Below, piece by piece: positions 55,301-64,000 of a DNA stretch of 64,000 nt (positions within the stretch are counted from its first letter, which is position 1; each line of letters begins with the position of its first letter). The notes under the pieces were generated by a model. The model was given only the letters and a program-made list of their open reading frames with translations. It searched no databases and had not been told where the DNA came from. Both the position numbers and the translations under genes were made by a program. Source of the stretch: Maridesulfovibrio zosterae DSM 11974 (GTDB lineage: Bacteria > Desulfobacterota > Desulfovibrionia > Desulfovibrionales > Desulfovibrionaceae); assembly GCF_000425265.1 (NCBI RefSeq), contig NZ_AUDC01000012.1, positions 310,001 through 374,000 on the forward strand. Reading direction: 5' to 3'.

Positions 55301-55636
55301 TTATTCAGCACAATGAATACAAAGCCTGCTTTCAGGTAGAGCAAGAAGACGGACGAAAGAGATTTCTTCTCCACACTCTTCGCACTCCCCAAAAAAAGGA
55401 TCATCAGCCAATCGGTTAAACGCAGCTTTCAAATTCATAATTCTGTCTTTTGACTGGGCAATAGAACTCTTATTAATCCCCTGATTCAGCATAGTATCAA
55501 GTCTTGATAGTCTGCCTATAGCTGCATCAGGTGCAACAGGAGCTACGCTGTCTTTGAGATCATCAACCTGCTTAGACAGAATTTTAATCTCATTTTCTAT
55601 TTTATTTTTAAGTTCTTTCTTTTGTATATCGTTCAT
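55301..55636 (-). CDS. TraR/DksA-type zinc-finger protein
   Basis: The 111-residue protein has an N-terminal helical coiled coil (about 5-85) and a C-terminal Cys4 zinc finger CEECGEEI...LCIHC. DksA/TraR proteins enter the secondary channel of RNA polymerase with ppGpp. The coiled-coil tip lacks a clear DksA-type DxxDxA, so it may be a diverged relative. Longer in-frame starts exist upstream (55705, 55648), but ATG 55636 follows GGAGA at good spacing and gives the expected length. It is first of the minus-strand cluster with the antiporter. Confidence 0.8.
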   Translation of the reverse strand: MNDIQKKELKNKIENEIKILSKQVDDLKDSVAPVAPDAAIGRLSRLDTMLNQGINKSSIAQSKDRIMNLKAAFNRLADDPFFGECEECGEEISFVRLLALPESRLCIHCAE

Positions 55637-55710
55637 TATTGTCTCCATTAATTGTATGATTTTATACATGCATAACCTTCGTTGCAAGATTAATCCATAC
55701 ACCAAGTAGA

Positions 55711-55747
55711 AAAGGCTCTTCCCGCACAGTTGAGGAAAGAGCCTTTT
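55711..55747 (-). terminator. Terminator after the Cache-PAS chemoreceptor gene
   Basis: AAAGGCTCTTCC (55711-55722) and GGAAAGAGCC (55733-55742) form a stem flanked by T runs, placed 25 bases after the chemoreceptor stop (minus strand). Confidence 0.8.
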
Positions 55748-55771
55748 TTTAAATTTTACCCAAACAATAAG

Positions 55772-58090
55772 CTACTTAGATTGCATATCCCCGATAACTT
55801 CATTAAGTTTAGCAGCCATAGTGGAAACCTCTAAAACGGCTCTTGCCGCCTCACTCATAACCTGTGAAGTCTCAAGAGAAATTCTGCTGATATCTTCAGT
55901 TGCCCTGTTAATTTCATCACTGGTTGCCGACTGCTGCTCAGCTGCGGTTGCAATCGAACGGACCTGATCAGCGGCATTTTCGACCAAAACAACAATTTCT
56001 GAAAGAGTCTGGCCTGACTCATTTGCAAGTTCACTGCTACGATAAGCAGACTCAGCAGCATTTTCCGTAGCAGAAATATTTTGTTTAGTCATATTCTGAA
56101 TCTTAGTAATAGCATCACCGACTTCATTTGTTGCAGACATAGTATTCTCTGCAAGCTTACGAACTTCATCAGCAACAACAGCAAAACCTCGCCCTGCATC
56201 TCCAGCACGGGCTGCTTCAATTGCTGCATTAAGTGCAAGCAGGTTGGTCTGGTCAGCAATATCGTTGATAACCCGAAGGACATTGCCTATCTCAGAAGCC
56301 TCAACACCCAGTTGCTCCATGGATTTCTTAAGTTCATCAGCCTGTGAACGGACACCATCTGCAGCTTCAATAACCAGTTGGACAACCTTAGCTCCGCCCT
56401 GAGCTTTTTCACGGGCATTATCGGCATCTTCAGCGGCAGTACCGGCATTGCTGGCAACTTCAAGAACAGTTGCATTCATTTCTTCCATTGCAGTAGATGT
56501 TTCAGAAACTCTATCACGCTGCTCTTCAGCTCCTCGGTTAGACTGTTCAATCTGAGCAGAAAGCTCTTCAGCTGCACTGGATAAACTTTGCGAAATATCT
56601 TCGGCATTAGAAGCTGCAATAGTAATGAGTTTATGCTGTTGCTCAATTTCTCTGGCCTGCAGCTTAATATCGGTCATATCTATTCCAATAGTAATAGAGC
56701 CAAGCATCTGTCCGTCAATATCTAAAAAGATCGTTGTTGAAACACTGATGTGTTTAAGATTGCCCTTAAAAGTTGTATATTCCAACTCTCGTATCTGTGT
56801 CTTTCTTTCATTCACAGCAGACTGCGACATAGTTTGCTTTGTAGCATCACCAAAAAAGAACTCCCCGGAAGTCACTCCACTGACGTTTTCAGGCGAAATA
56901 TCTGTTTCCAAAAGATTGCACATCTCCTGGTTAACCCAAAGCATTTTACCTTCTGGGTCGATAATAGAACAAGGTACGGTCAATCCATTCAGCACACCTT
57001 CGGAAAAACCTAGTTTATTCTTAAGCTCTGTCACCATCGTATTAATTTGCTCAGCAAGAGATTCAAACTCATACTTAAAAACACCCTGAAGCTCAGCTTT
57101 AAGATTTCCAGAAGCAATTTCAGTTGAAAATTCGAGTATATTTTTAACAGGTCTGACAACCAGTGACCGAATTAAAGTAACCATAATGGTACTAAGAAGC
57201 AGGATAATTACGGCACCTGATATTAACAGAACATTACGCTGATAAATCGCCGTTGAAGTAAGGTCATCTTCATAGGCTGTAACAGCAACGACCCAACCGG
57301 TCTCAGGAAAAGTCTTAAACACCATATACTTATTACGTCCTTGCCAGACATATTCAGTACCACCGTTTTTTTCCTTTAACATTGTCTGGACAAATTCAAA
57401 TTTAGAAACATCTGTAAGGTATAACTTCTTATCAGCAGCATGGGCAATAATGGTTCCCGTATTGTCCAGCATAAGGCTATATCCGCTTTTCCCGATTTTA
57501 AATGGATCAATAAAGCTTTTGGTATATCGCTCCCATTTAGGGAAGACCCCCACCCCGCCAATAATATTTCCATTTGAATCACGTACGGCATGAGCTATAG
57601 CAAAAATGAGAATTCCACCGCCACTCTTGGATTTCAAAATATTATCTGCAATATAAAATTCAGTTCCAGAAAGTATTTTTTTCACATATCCACGGGATGA
57701 CCTGTCAGCTCCCGCCATATTTTTACCTTTAGCATTGTACCCGGATACGACTTTACCATTTTTATCAAATAAAAATGCTGCCCAATAATCTTCTGAAGAT
57801 CCTATTAATGATTTGAAAAGGCTATCAGATGGACCTATATTCCCTTCTTCCAAGGCCTCGCGTGAGGCTTGGTCCTTAGCAATCAATTTCACAACATCAG
57901 ATGTCTGCCCCATGTATAGTTCAAGAGCTTTCACTGACTGATTAACGACACTATCCATAGCATTTTTCTGTTCTTTAAAAACAGCAGTATAAGTACTACT
58001 GGAAACCCACCAGACGCCTGCAGAAATAGTCAAAGCAATCAATGCAAATACAATTACTGTTACTACAGTATTTACGCTCTTGATTTTCAT
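55772..58090 (-). CDS. Methyl-accepting chemotaxis protein with dCache and PAS domains
   Basis: The 772-residue receptor has TM1 (about 9-31), a periplasmic double-Cache-type sensor (about 35-280; DYWAAFLFDKNGKVVSGYNAKG, GGILIFAIAHAVRDSNGNIIGG, WVVAVTAYEDDL), TM2 (about 288-308), HAMP (about 310-362), a cytoplasmic PAS domain (about 370-485, CSIIDPEGKMLWVNQEMCNLL), and the signalling hairpin with tip NDIADQTNLLALNAAIEAAR. Cache domains bind small metabolites such as amino or organic acids, and PAS can add a redox or ligand sense. GGAG lies seven bases before the ATG. It is a single gene divergent from ettA. Confidence 0.93.
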   Translation of the reverse strand: MKIKSVNTVVTVIVFALIALTISAGVWWVSSSTYTAVFKEQKNAMDSVVNQSVKALELYMGQTSDVVKLIAKDQASREALEEGNIGPSDSLFKSLIGSSEDYWAAFLFDKNGKVVSGYNAKGKNMAGADRSSRGYVKKILSGTEFYIADNILKSKSGGGILIFAIAHAVRDSNGNIIGGVGVFPKWERYTKSFIDPFKIGKSGYSLMLDNTGTIIAHAADKKLYLTDVSKFEFVQTMLKEKNGGTEYVWQGRNKYMVFKTFPETGWVVAVTAYEDDLTSTAIYQRNVLLISGAVIILLLSTIMVTLIRSLVVRPVKNILEFSTEIASGNLKAELQGVFKYEFESLAEQINTMVTELKNKLGFSEGVLNGLTVPCSIIDPEGKMLWVNQEMCNLLETDISPENVSGVTSGEFFFGDATKQTMSQSAVNERKTQIRELEYTTFKGNLKHISVSTTIFLDIDGQMLGSITIGIDMTDIKLQAREIEQQHKLITIAASNAEDISQSLSSAAEELSAQIEQSNRGAEEQRDRVSETSTAMEEMNATVLEVASNAGTAAEDADNAREKAQGGAKVVQLVIEAADGVRSQADELKKSMEQLGVEASEIGNVLRVINDIADQTNLLALNAAIEAARAGDAGRGFAVVADEVRKLAENTMSATNEVGDAITKIQNMTKQNISATENAAESAYRSSELANESGQTLSEIVVLVENAADQVRSIATAAEQQSATSDEINRATEDISRISLETSQVMSEAARAVLEVSTMAAKLNEVIGDMQSK

Positions 58091-58423
58091 GAAGTACTCC
58101 GTTTCCCCACATTAATGTTTACCCGCAACATATACTTAAAGTAACTATCAGGTAACACGGACTATAAGCAAAACTCAATTGATTCAGTACTTTTTTTTCG
58201 GATAAATATATGAAAACTAATTTTCTATAATAAAATAAATATATTTACCTTCATGCGTAAAAGTAAGGTTAAATGCTCATGGCAACAAATTTACCAACTT
58301 TCAGGCACACCTCAAATACAGGAAATATTATTTTTCTTCTTTGCATTCGCCCATTGCCTGTATGACTTTTTTCTGACAAAACGAGGAGCATATAAAACGC
58401 ATATTCTACATGAGGTAATAAAA
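58091..58423. other. 333-base divergent intergenic region
   Basis: Between the chemoreceptor gene (minus) and ettA (plus). An open frame upstream of ettA from 58253 has no Shine-Dalgarno sequence and no similarity to the family, so I read it as leader. No clear promoter boxes or RNA structure were seen. Confidence 0.4.
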
Positions 58424-60106
58424 ATGAGTAACGAACCTGATAAGATCATTTATTCTATGGTCAGGGTAAGTAAATTTTACGATAAAAAACCTATCCTTAA
58501 AGACATTTCTCTATCGTATTTCTACGGTGCAAAAATCGGAGTTCTCGGTCTTAACGGATCCGGTAAAAGTTCACTCCTCAAAATTTTAGCAGGAGTTGAT
58601 GATAGCTTTGAAGGTGAAACCCATATTTCCTCAGGGTATACTATTGGCTACTTGGAACAGGAACCGCTGGTAGATGAGACCCGCACTGTCCGTGAAGTTG
58701 TTGAAGAAGGTGTTGCTGATATTGTTGCACTGGTTAATGAATTCAACGAAATCAACGCCCAGTTTGCCGAACCGATGGAACCCGATGAAATGGACGCTCT
58801 GCTTGAACGTCAGGCAAACGTGCAGGAAAAAATGGATAACTGCGGAGCATGGGATATTGATGCCCGCCTAGAAATGGCAATGGACGCATTACGCTGTCCT
58901 CCGGCCGATACTCCTGTATCCGTAATTTCCGGTGGCGAAAAACGTCGTGTTGCTCTTTGTCGTCTTCTTTTGCAGGAACCGGATATTCTTCTTCTTGATG
59001 AACCTACCAACCATCTGGATGCAGAATCTGTATCGTGGCTGGAAAGACACCTGCAGAACTATGCAGGAACAATCATTGCTGTAACCCATGACCGCTACTT
59101 CCTTGATAATGTAGCCGGATGGATACTTGAACTTGACAGAGGTCGCGGTATCCCTTGGAAAGGCAACTATTCCTCATGGCTGGAACAAAAAGAAAAACGC
59201 CTTTCCAACGAAGCTAAATCCGACGACAAACGCCGTAAGACACTTGCCCGTGAGCTTGAGTGGATTCGTATGTCACCAAAAGGCAGACGTTCCAAAAGCA
59301 AAGCGCGTATCAGCGCGTACGAATCACTTGCAAATCAGCAGTCAGACGAATACTCAAAGGAACTTGAACTTTATATCCCACCGGGACCACGTCTTGGAAA
59401 GCAGGTAATTGAACTTTCCGGTGTACATAAGACAGCAGGAGACAAACTGCTGCTAGAAAATACAAGCTTCATAATACCAGCAGGAGCAATTGTAGGCATC
59501 ATCGGCCCCAACGGAGCAGGTAAAACAACTTTATTCAAAATGATTGCCGGACAGGAACAACCTGATCAGGGATCTGTAACTGTAGGGGAAACGGTTCAAG
59601 TTACGCATGTTGACCAGCATCGTGATGCCCTTGATCCTGAAAAAACTGTCTATGAAGTTATTTCAGGAGGAAACGAGTTTGTTAAACTTGGTGACCGTGA
59701 AATTAACGCTCGTGCATATGTTGGTAAATTTAATCTAACAGGTTCTGAGCAGCAGAAGAAATGTAAAGTTCTATCAGGCGGTGAAAGAAACCGTGTCCAT
59801 TTAGCACTCATGCTGCAGGAAGGCGGAAACGTTCTACTTCTTGACGAACCGACTAATGATCTTGATGTTAACACAATGCGCGCACTTGAAGAGGGACTTA
59901 ACAACTTCGGAGGATGCGTTCTTGTTATCTCACATGACCGTTGGTTCCTTGACCGTATAGCAACTCATATCCTTGCCTTCGAAGGAGATTCGTCTGCTTA
60001 CTGGTATGAAGGTTCGTACTCTGAATACGAAGAGGACCGCAGAAAAAGACTAGGCAAAGAAGCGGATCAGCCACATAGAATTAAATATAGAAAGCTTACA
60101 CGATAA
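58424..60106 (+). CDS. ettA: EttA-type ABC-F translation factor
   Basis: EttA binds the ribosomal E site and controls the first elongation step according to ATP level. The 560-residue protein has two ABC domains (Walker A GLNGSGKSS and GPNGAGKTT; signatures ISGGEKRRVALCRLL and LSGGERNRVHLALML; Walker B LLLDEPTNHLD and LLLDEPTNDLD) and the linking PtIM helices (EKRLSNEAKSDDKRRKTLARELEWI). It has no membrane part. The ATG at 58424 follows GAGGT and gives the usual EttA start MSNEPDKIIYSMVRVSKFY. It is a single gene. Confidence 0.93.
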   Translation: MSNEPDKIIYSMVRVSKFYDKKPILKDISLSYFYGAKIGVLGLNGSGKSSLLKILAGVDDSFEGETHISSGYTIGYLEQEPLVDETRTVREVVEEGVADIVALVNEFNEINAQFAEPMEPDEMDALLERQANVQEKMDNCGAWDIDARLEMAMDALRCPPADTPVSVISGGEKRRVALCRLLLQEPDILLLDEPTNHLDAESVSWLERHLQNYAGTIIAVTHDRYFLDNVAGWILELDRGRGIPWKGNYSSWLEQKEKRLSNEAKSDDKRRKTLARELEWIRMSPKGRRSKSKARISAYESLANQQSDEYSKELELYIPPGPRLGKQVIELSGVHKTAGDKLLLENTSFIIPAGAIVGIIGPNGAGKTTLFKMIAGQEQPDQGSVTVGETVQVTHVDQHRDALDPEKTVYEVISGGNEFVKLGDREINARAYVGKFNLTGSEQQKKCKVLSGGERNRVHLALMLQEGGNVLLLDEPTNDLDVNTMRALEEGLNNFGGCVLVISHDRWFLDRIATHILAFEGDSSAYWYEGSYSEYEEDRRKRLGKEADQPHRIKYRKLTR

Positions 60107-60199
60107 AACTTGAGGAAGCATTAAAACAGCCTCAAACAACACACTAATTGTGAATTTTTATAGTTTAATCAAAAGCTTACACAACTGAATCACAAAAAT

Positions 60200-60236
60200 A
60201 AATGGGTAGAGGCCAAAAACAGCTTCTACCCATTTA
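60200..60236. terminator. Terminator between ettA and GGDEF gene
   Basis: AAATGGGTAGA (60200-60210) pairs with TCTACCCATTT (60225-60235), followed by ATTTT; the A/T ends make it work in both directions. Genes on both sides converge. Confidence 0.8.
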
Positions 60237-60283
60237 TTTTAAAAAATATAAAACTAAATATCCTTGATAGCGTGCGATAAAAC

Positions 60284-61429
60284 CTAAGATAATTGTACTT
60301 TTGTACCACTATCCACAACTTTAAGCTGAGCTGGACAGACCTGATTTCGCCCGCATTTTTTGGCGCGGTAAAGCTGCTCATCGGCTTCTTGCAACAATTG
60401 AGAGAAATCTTTCTGCAATCGAAGTTCAGCCACTCCTATACTCACCGTCACAAGCAACTGGACGTCATCTACAATACAAGGAGATTCACATACCTTTCTC
60501 CGCAGTCTTTCAGCGACAATAGTAGCGTGATAAAGACTGGACTGAGGCAGAATCACAACAAACTCCTCTCCTCCCATACGCCCCAGAAAATCAACATCAC
60601 GCAATACTGAACTGCACCTTCCGGCAGTTTCCTTTAAAACATGATCACCTACAGAATGCCCATATTCGTCATTAACCTTTTTAAAATAATCGATATCCAT
60701 CATCAAGACAGAAAGCTTGTTATTAAATCTAATGGAAGACTTGAATAGACTTTTTCCAGCTTCCATCACTCTGCGCCGACTGCAGGTACCTGTCAAATCA
60801 TCATACTCTACAAGTCGTTTTAAATCACAATTTGCAGCATATTCCCGCCTAAGTGACTTACCGAAACTGCATAAAAAGAAAAGTCCAAAACAGTTTGCCA
60901 AAAACAGATACAAGGTGGATGTAATAAAAGTACCACTGGCAACAGGTATAATTGAAGATAGAGATATAAGGTACAGCAATGTACCACACAATGCAGCTGA
61001 TAGTGAAGGCAGTGTACGAGTAGGGAGCAGTATATAATAAGCTAGAATCAAAAAGACAGTGGCAGGAACGCTAAGAGAACCAATTACAGAGAACTTCATT
61101 AAAAGTTCCAATGATTCAACCATGATAAACGAAAACATGCATACAGACATGATCATGTATTGTATTTTAGCCCTGACTTTATCAACAAAGAGCATGATAA
61201 AAGCCATAGAACCTAAAACACAAACCCCAACACGGGCAAGAACCATCTTATGAAATTCAGGCCCTGCCCCAAGATCATAAAAATCACTGCATGCACCTAT
61301 AATATAAGCAGTAATCGAGAAAAAATATAAAAATAATATTCGAGCACGGACAGACGGCCATTTAACAATTTGAAAATTTTCTTCTGCCTTTGGGTCCTTA
61401 AACTCTCCAAGCCAATTTAATTTATCCAC
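60284..61429 (-). CDS. Membrane GGDEF diguanylate cyclase, GTG start
   Basis: The 381-residue protein has about five to six membrane helices (residues 30-195) followed by a GGDEF domain (about 205-365) with DDLTGTCSRRRVMEAG, DIDYFKKVNDEYGH, and the active-site loop GRMGGEEFVVILPQS. The inhibitory site RxxD is present as RDVD five residues before GGEEF, so product inhibition is likely. It should make cyclic-di-GMP. Start GTG 61429 has AAGGGG just before it. It is a single gene convergent with ettA. Confidence 0.92.
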   Translation of the reverse strand: MDKLNWLGEFKDPKAEENFQIVKWPSVRARILFLYFFSITAYIIGACSDFYDLGAGPEFHKMVLARVGVCVLGSMAFIMLFVDKVRAKIQYMIMSVCMFSFIMVESLELLMKFSVIGSLSVPATVFLILAYYILLPTRTLPSLSAALCGTLLYLISLSSIIPVASGTFITSTLYLFLANCFGLFFLCSFGKSLRREYAANCDLKRLVEYDDLTGTCSRRRVMEAGKSLFKSSIRFNNKLSVLMMDIDYFKKVNDEYGHSVGDHVLKETAGRCSSVLRDVDFLGRMGGEEFVVILPQSSLYHATIVAERLRRKVCESPCIVDDVQLLVTVSIGVAELRLQKDFSQLLQEADEQLYRAKKCGRNQVCPAQLKVVDSGTKVQLS

Positions 61430-61586
61430 AACGACCCCTTATTTAAAAAAACAAGGAGTAGGCTTAACTACTGCACTATTTTAAGTCAAGCTGACAACAA
61501 TATTGCCACCAAAGTATAGAAGAAATAAAGGTATTCTAAAATAAATACAATTTATGTCACAATGAATCTTAACCAACCAATATCTA

Positions 61587-62219
61587 TTAACTACTCAATT
61601 CCACATTATTAATCTGACCATTTTCAAAAAATACAGACAATTCCTTATTATCACCGCCTACAGTATAAACATTTGCAATCCATTTTTCAGAAACAACATC
61701 ATAGTCATCTGTAAAACCTGCTAAAATCCATTGGAACCTGGATACAGACTGCATTTTTGAAAAATATTTTTTAAGATCTGCTGGACATACTTTGGACAAC
61801 CCAATGCAAGACCGCCAAAGATGAAGACTGGATAAAACAATTTTTAGATCAATCCCTTCCATAAATTGATTTTGCACATCTAAAATGAGAGGCCTAACGA
61901 CTTTGCCCGTAGAGCTCGAAAAAGAATGGATAAACTTTTGATGGTCTGGACCACACAACTCATATGATTGTATTTTAACAGGTGAAATATGACCAAAATA
62001 AAATATATTCACTGTAATATCATCAATGCTAAAATCAATTTTGAGCAATGGAAGCTTTCCGCGTTCCTGAATAACATCAATTCCTTTAAAACAAAAAACA
62101 TCCGAGCTGACAGAAACTGAAAGTGGCACTAGTGCTTTAAAATCATCAGATTGAGTCATTGCAAGAAAGCATAGAGGAACTTTTTCAATAACCTCTGGTA
62201 AAATATTTGATTCAAGCAC
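61587..62219 (-). CDS. Hypothetical protein, 210 residues
   Basis: I do not recognise it. There is no signal peptide or membrane helix. It starts MLESNILPEVIEKVPLCFLA and has a mixed alpha/beta character with several Phe, Tyr and Trp residues (RFQWILAGF, SEKWIANVYTVGG). A GTG at 62228 is possible, but AAAGG stands eight bases before GTG 62219, which I prefer. The decayed solute-binding-protein gene lies 35 bases upstream on the same strand; no relation is evident. Confidence 0.6.
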   Translation of the reverse strand: MLESNILPEVIEKVPLCFLAMTQSDDFKALVPLSVSVSSDVFCFKGIDVIQERGKLPLLKIDFSIDDITVNIFYFGHISPVKIQSYELCGPDHQKFIHSFSSSTGKVVRPLILDVQNQFMEGIDLKIVLSSLHLWRSCIGLSKVCPADLKKYFSKMQSVSRFQWILAGFTDDYDVVSEKWIANVYTVGGDNKELSVFFENGQINNVELSS

Positions 62220-62254
62220 TATGAACACCTTTCTTAAAAGCTTTCGTTAATAAA

Positions 62255-62487
62255 TCATTTCTGTTCGAGATCGGAGCAAAAATTTGGACTGTGCTCAGCC
62301 GTAACTTTTTTCAGGCCCTCGTTAAAATTTTTTGCATCTGAACCATTATCAGGAAGATTTGCCCCTGTGTAAGGAGGCCACTCCAGAGAGCACAGGCAAA
62401 CAGTTTTTCCAGCCCATGCTGTACCTAGAAAGCACAGACTTGCAAGCCAGCAAAATATTACCTGTTTATAAAAAAATTTATCCTCAC
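62255..62487 (-). pseudogene. Decayed solute-binding-protein gene (ABC transporter, SBP family 3-like)
   Basis: On the minus strand a GTG start at 62487 leads to a stop after nine codons. If one T is added to the run of seven T just after the start, the frame opens for 78 codons and gives a perfect signal peptide (MRINFFYKQVIFCWLASLCF, cleavage after AWA) followed by KTVCLCSLEWPPYTGANLP. The motif L-E-W-P-P-Y-T-G is typical of the start of family 3 solute-binding proteins, but the reading frame stops after about 55 further residues, where the fold would need 200 or more. It thus looks both frameshifted and truncated. It could instead be a genuine short secreted protein with a sequencing error in the T run. 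Confidence 0.55.
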
Positions 62488-62678
62488 CCCAAACTCCTGA
62501 TGATGTAAAAAAGTTCCTCTCAAGCTATCATTTTCAAATCCAAAAGTCATAATCAAAAAGTCATAACCAAAAAGTACATTTTAAATTATGCTGGATTTAA
62601 GAAAAATGTACATTGCATTCCGGTTATAAATCTGTATTTATCTCTGCCACAGACACTGAATTTCAGCAGGAAAATTTA

Positions 62679-63098
62679 ATGAACAAGATTTTGACTTTAA
62701 AGCAGTTTCAGGATTTAGCTTTTGAGATGATCAACCTAGAACCCTATGTTGAAGTGACCGGCGAGTCATTTATCATGGGTAATGAGGATGAAGGAATTGA
62801 AAAAGTTGCCTCTGTATGGGGATTTTCGCGATATAGTAAGCCTGGCTATGAAATAATATACGACTGGGTTGCAAAAGGAAATCTTGATGGATTTCTTATA
62901 GACATGTTTAATTTTACAATCGAACCATATAACAAAGGTGACTTTTCTCCAATATTCAAAGGGGCTGTTGTTCTTGATGATTATAAGGAGCCTTTTGCCG
63001 GACATGAAATTTCACAGAAATTACTGGAGCTGATTAAACCAGAAATGTGGATAAAATGGATTCCTGAATTTCTTCCTGAACCCAGGATGTTAATCTGA
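62679..63098 (+). CDS. Hypothetical protein, 139 residues
   Basis: I do not recognise it. The protein is acidic, soluble and rich in aromatic residues (SVWGFSRYSKPGYEIIYDWVAKG, PEMWIKWIPEFLPEP), without signal peptide. An in-frame TTG at 62613 would add 22 residues; ATG 62679 is chosen for the AGGAAA at fitting distance. It lies 66 bases before the alpha/beta hydrolase gene on the same strand. Confidence 0.6.
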   Translation: MNKILTLKQFQDLAFEMINLEPYVEVTGESFIMGNEDEGIEKVASVWGFSRYSKPGYEIIYDWVAKGNLDGFLIDMFNFTIEPYNKGDFSPIFKGAVVLDDYKEPFAGHEISQKLLELIKPEMWIKWIPEFLPEPRMLI

Positions 63099-63164
63099 CA
63101 ACAGCATACTACATTTAAGAGATCATCATTTACAAGAAGACGTACCAATGATACTTATTTCTTT

Positions 63165-64000
63165 ATGAATAAGGACTCTTTTAACCGCAGCAAAGTATTC
63201 ACAGTTGTGATACATATTTTGCTGCTATTTTTATATACAGATATTACTCCAGCACAGTGTGACACATTACTATATCCTATAACAGATCCATATAAAGCCA
63301 CAATATTTGGCACTCCTCCTGAGTTAATACATATCTTTAAGCATCCGGTAGAAACAACCGAATGTACAATTGCAATTGAGAACAGAAGAATACCTGATAT
63401 TTTTTGGTACAATGAAGACTTCTTCTATACAACAGCCATGCAAGATGAAGAAGCTCCGCTTGTATTTATTATTGCAGGGACTGGATCGGAGCATGACTCT
63501 GTAAAGATGAAATTCCTGACTCAGCTATTCTACGAAGCCGGATTTCATGTTGTAGCACTTTCTTCTCCCACACATATCAACTTTCTGGTCAGTATTTCTA
63601 AATATGCAGCTCCTGGATATGTGCCTAATGATGTTAAAGATCTATACAGGGTTATGAAATGGATTAAAGCTGAACTTGAACAGGATCATAAAATTAAAAG
63701 TTTCAATGTTACAGGCTACAGCCTCGGAGCCATGCATTCAGCTTTTATTTCCAAACTCGACGAAGAACGAAAAGATTTCTGTTTCCGAAGGGTGCTTCTT
63801 ATAAATCCTCCGGTAAGTCTGTATAATTCAGCTCTGCGTTTTGATTCATGGCTCAGCCCTGAAAACCTTGGAACAAAAACACCACGACAAGTCATTGACG
63901 AGTTGATTAAGGCTTTCTCCGAATTATATGTCCACTCTAATATCGTGGACCTTGATGACAACTTCCTTTACGCCCTTTCACGCCACAATAAATTTGCTGA
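63165..64000 (+). CDS. Alpha/beta hydrolase, secreted, 5' part (runs off the window)
   Basis: The frame is open from ATG 63165 to the window edge (278 codons seen). A hydrophobic N-terminal stretch (VFTVVIHILLLFLYT, residues 11-25) acts as a signal or anchor. The nucleophile elbow GYSLG (in VTGYSLGAMHSAF, about residue 189) and the strand with IIAGTGSEHD (about 108-117) fit an alpha/beta serine hydrolase. No good Shine-Dalgarno sequence is visible. The substrate is unknown; some members in this group precede lipid-asymmetry (MlaA-type) genes, which would lie outside the window. Confidence 0.75.
   Translation, partial: MNKDSFNRSKVFTVVIHILLLFLYTDITPAQCDTLLYPITDPYKATIFGTPPELIHIFKHPVETTECTIAIENRRIPDIFWYNEDFFYTTAMQDEEAPLVFIIAGTGSEHDSVKMKFLTQLFYEAGFHVVALSSPTHINFLVSISKYAAPGYVPNDVKDLYRVMKWIKAELEQDHKIKSFNVTGYSLGAMHSAFISKLDEERKDFCFRRVLLINPPVSLYNSALRFDSWLSPENLGTKTPRQVIDELIKAFSELYVHSNIVDLDDNFLYALSRHNKFA

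Noticed and set aside
56625-57089. 154-codon frame antisense to the Cache-PAS chemoreceptor
   Set aside because: Cys/Ser/Val-rich shadow of the real coding strand; no start signal.
58253-58423. N-terminal extension of EttA from 58253
   Set aside because: No ribosome binding site, residues unlike EttA, and a good start signal at 58424.
1-64000. CRISPR array, prophage, integrase or rRNA operon
   Set aside because: No regularly spaced direct repeats, phage structural or integrase genes, or rRNA sequence were found in any part of the window.

Overview
The window is a chromosomal segment of a low-GC (about 40-43% by eye), Gram-negative, strictly anaerobic bacterium. The closest fit is the marine Desulfovibrio/Maridesulfovibrio group of Desulfobacterota. 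Grounds: the run ispE, tRNA-Gln, prs, rplY, pth, carD, rho; an oxygen-independent class III ribonucleotide reductase; a rubrerythrin-like ferritin-fold protein; flavoredoxin-type flavin reductase; cobamide genes; several chemoreceptors; a sigma-54 promoter in front of flgE; and several hypotheticals I associate with this group. The species assignment is inference from gene content and order only. I see no phage, transposase, CRISPR array or rRNA operon.

Layout. 1-6600: end of a DegP/HtrA protease, then the housekeeping run ispE / tRNA-Gln(TTG) / prs / rplY / pth / carD / rho. 6750-11250: BepA-like M48 metalloprotease, ribF, and a CLC channel with CBS domains. 11267-17634: acidic hypothetical, hslVU protease, TPR protein, flgE and a ferritin-like protein. 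17962-22100: a fusion of a degenerate Hpt domain with an aminotransferase fold that lacks its PLP lysine, a Cys-rich lipoprotein, and a chemoreceptor. 22665-27531: complete branched-chain amino acid ABC transporter livKHMGF. 27653-32261: TRIC-type channel, purU and three poorly known proteins. 32794-36091: nrdG/nrdD with overlapping reading frames, then a lone receiver protein. 36127-45341, all minus strand: cheR, EAL-HDOD protein, argC, DUF1844 protein, and a cluster cbiR-like / cobU / DHH phosphoesterase / polA. 45484-48785: a 48-residue small protein and an EndoQ-UvrD fusion. 49097-55636: a 601-residue probable alpha-alpha barrel protein, then a minus-strand cluster with a DksA-type zinc finger, KefB-type antiporter, NlpC/P60-like lipoprotein, ZupT and flavin reductase. 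55772-64000: Cache-PAS chemoreceptor, ettA, membrane GGDEF protein, two unknowns, a decayed solute-binding-protein gene, and the start of an alpha/beta hydrolase that runs off the window.

Most of the window is core chromosome. The parts I judge least explained are: the double pseudoenzyme at 17962-19566 with its companion lipoprotein; the EndoQ-UvrD fusion at 45681-48785; the cbiR-like gene linked to cobU and polA; the 601-residue protein at 49097-50902; and the 48-residue ORF at 45484-45630. Function for these is inference from motifs read by eye; no database search was run.
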